A stretch of DNA of 64,000 bases from Rhodocytophaga aerolata (GTDB taxonomy: Bacteria > Bacteroidota > Bacteroidia > Cytophagales > 172606-1): positions 620,001 through 684,000 of the forward strand of contig NZ_JAUKPO010000001.1 in assembly GCF_030503435.1 (NCBI RefSeq), in the 5' to 3' direction. Below are positions 63,189 through 64,000 of this stretch, piece by piece. Numbering within the stretch: position 1 is the first letter of the stretch; each line of letters opens with the position of its first letter. The position numbers and the translations under genes are program-made. The notes under the pieces were generated by a model. That model was not told the origin of the DNA, ran no database searches, and was given only the letters and a program-made list of their open reading frames with translations.

Positions 63189-64000
63189 ATGCTAAAATAT
63201 CGCAGAATCAGAATTGAAAATGTACCTGTTTTTGATTTAACGGTTTCTTTATTTCTTTCAATAGTTACCCTTGGAATTACCCGCTTTTACTTGTATGCAC
63301 GTATAGGCTTTGAAGTATCCTATGCTGATATAAATAACATTTCTGGTATAAGCCTTCTTATTCTGCTTGCCCCTTCTATTTGGAATACTTTTGCTAATCT
63401 GTATTTATATAAGTATAGACAACCAGGAGGTATTGGGTATAGTGCAATTATAACCTTGTTTACCATAGTTTTATTAATTCTTTGTTCTTATATAGTCGCC
63501 TTCACTGGGTATTGGCTGGTAAGTGTATTAGCTGTCTTCGGTTATATTTTTCTGTTAATAGCTCTCTATCTTTTTTTTTCAAAAACAGGGTTTACGCAAT
63601 GGATAGCTGTACTTTTTTTCTCCCTACTAATGCTAATATGGCTGTCTGGAAGAATATATAGCAGTGTGCATACTCCTTTATTTCTGGAAAATCTTGCCAT
63701 TGGGATGGCTAAAATGGATACTTTATACAATTCCAGTATCATGCAGATGCTTAAAACGTATAATATTTCAAGTACAGGGTTGGATGGAACACCGTACTTA
63801 GCCTATCACTGGGGTAGTCACTGGATACTTTCAAGATTTTCAACCTTACTAGATACAACTGCGGTAACTACCTATAACTTAGTATATCCGGCCATCTTTA
63901 TTTGTCTGTATTTTAAGGCTTCTTTAACGTTGGGGGTCGATATATTTCGACAGTTCATAAAATCCGAAAAAACTCTGCCAAAAACAGGATTTATTTTCTG
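63189..64000 (+). CDS. Multi-pass membrane protein of the glycan locus (right edge cuts the gene)
   Basis: An open frame from ATG 63189 runs to the window end without a stop (270 codons). It is strongly hydrophobic, with about six membrane segments, for example VSLFLSIVTLGITRFYLYA, ISLLILLAPSIWNTFANLY and AIITLFTIVLLILCSYIVAF. A hydrophilic loop at about 165-210 contains LDGTPYLAYHWGSHWILS. The topology suits a polysaccharide-locus integral membrane protein, such as a GT-C-like transferase or polymerase. I cannot assign a family from the fragment. The His/Trp-rich loop could be a functional site. Confidence 0.75.
   Translation, partial: MLKYRRIRIENVPVFDLTVSLFLSIVTLGITRFYLYARIGFEVSYADINNISGISLLILLAPSIWNTFANLYLYKYRQPGGIGYSAIITLFTIVLLILCSYIVAFTGYWLVSVLAVFGYIFLLIALYLFFSKTGFTQWIAVLFFSLLMLIWLSGRIYSSVHTPLFLENLAIGMAKMDTLYNSSIMQMLKTYNISSTGLDGTPYLAYHWGSHWILSRFSTLLDTTAVTTYNLVYPAIFICLYFKASLTLGVDIFRQFIKSEKTLPKTGFIF

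Noticed and set aside
1-64000. CRISPR arrays, insertion sequences, prophage, integrase with attachment sites
   Set aside because: No regularly spaced repeats, transposase, integrase or phage structural gene was seen on either strand.

Overview
The window is a continuous piece of a Bacteroidota chromosome, most likely from the order Cytophagales. This rests on Bacteroidota-type promoter cores (TAnnTTTG, in the best case with TTTG 19 bases upstream), a LuxC-type acyl-CoA reductase beside a dicluster ferredoxin, a Bacteroidota 'putative porin', type B L31, and the general gene repertoire. No organism name can be fixed from the sequence alone. I see no rRNA operon, insertion sequence, phage or CRISPR array. 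There is one tRNA (Glu).

Layout. 1-2.6 kb: an aldo/keto reductase cut by the left edge, a GH26 mannanase and a Tat-exported NIPSNAP protein. 2.6-8.4 kb: a five-gene minus-strand lipid operon (GNAT-like, ADO-like diiron protein, membrane desaturase, acyl-ACP-reductase-like, DUF3419/BtaA-like), with an HTH regulator facing away from it at 8.8 kb. 10-15.2 kb: a DUF1080/PA14-like secreted protein, a beta-propeller fused to a blue-copper domain, and a GH43 arabinanase. 15.3-20.4 kb: a YegD-type Hsp70, a beta-barrel protein, a fasciclin protein, a 1.2-kb gene-poor stretch and tRNA-Glu. 20.5-28.4 kb: ferredoxin, LuxC-like reductase, msrA, trpS, lpxK, a porin and miaE. 28.5-36.2 kb: UbiA-type prenyltransferase opposite a type III polyketide synthase, a 1200-residue hybrid kinase, a hydrolase and a VTT membrane protein. 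36.3-49.4 kb: housekeeping genes (mfd, ldh, CrtA-like monooxygenase, rpmE2, M1 peptidase, heparinase-like protein, pdhA, recF, DciA-like). 49.4-64 kb: a surface-glycan locus centred on a pseudaminic acid operon.

The most interesting part is 3351-8356. Two consecutive enzymes of cyanobacterial alkane biosynthesis, acyl-ACP reductase and aldehyde-deformylating oxygenase, have clear relatives here. They lie in one tightly packed operon with a His-box desaturase and a lipid-headgroup type aminocarboxypropyl transferase. The oxygenase-like protein keeps all six diiron ligands but carries a CxxCxxxC insert; the reductase-like protein keeps the nucleophilic Cys. This may be a non-cyanobacterial hydrocarbon or aldehyde-derived lipid pathway.

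The second notable region is the pseudaminic acid operon. Its genes overlap or nearly touch and cover PseB, PseC, PseG, PseI, a CMP-transferase domain and two GNAT domains. Inside it sits an amidotransferase/HisH/HisF cassette whose HisF has lost catalytic Asp11 (Gln in its place). The cassette is therefore probably an ammonia-delivery device for sugar amidination rather than a histidine enzyme. Two genes are fusions: cytidylyltransferase + class III aminotransferase, and PseG + GNAT.
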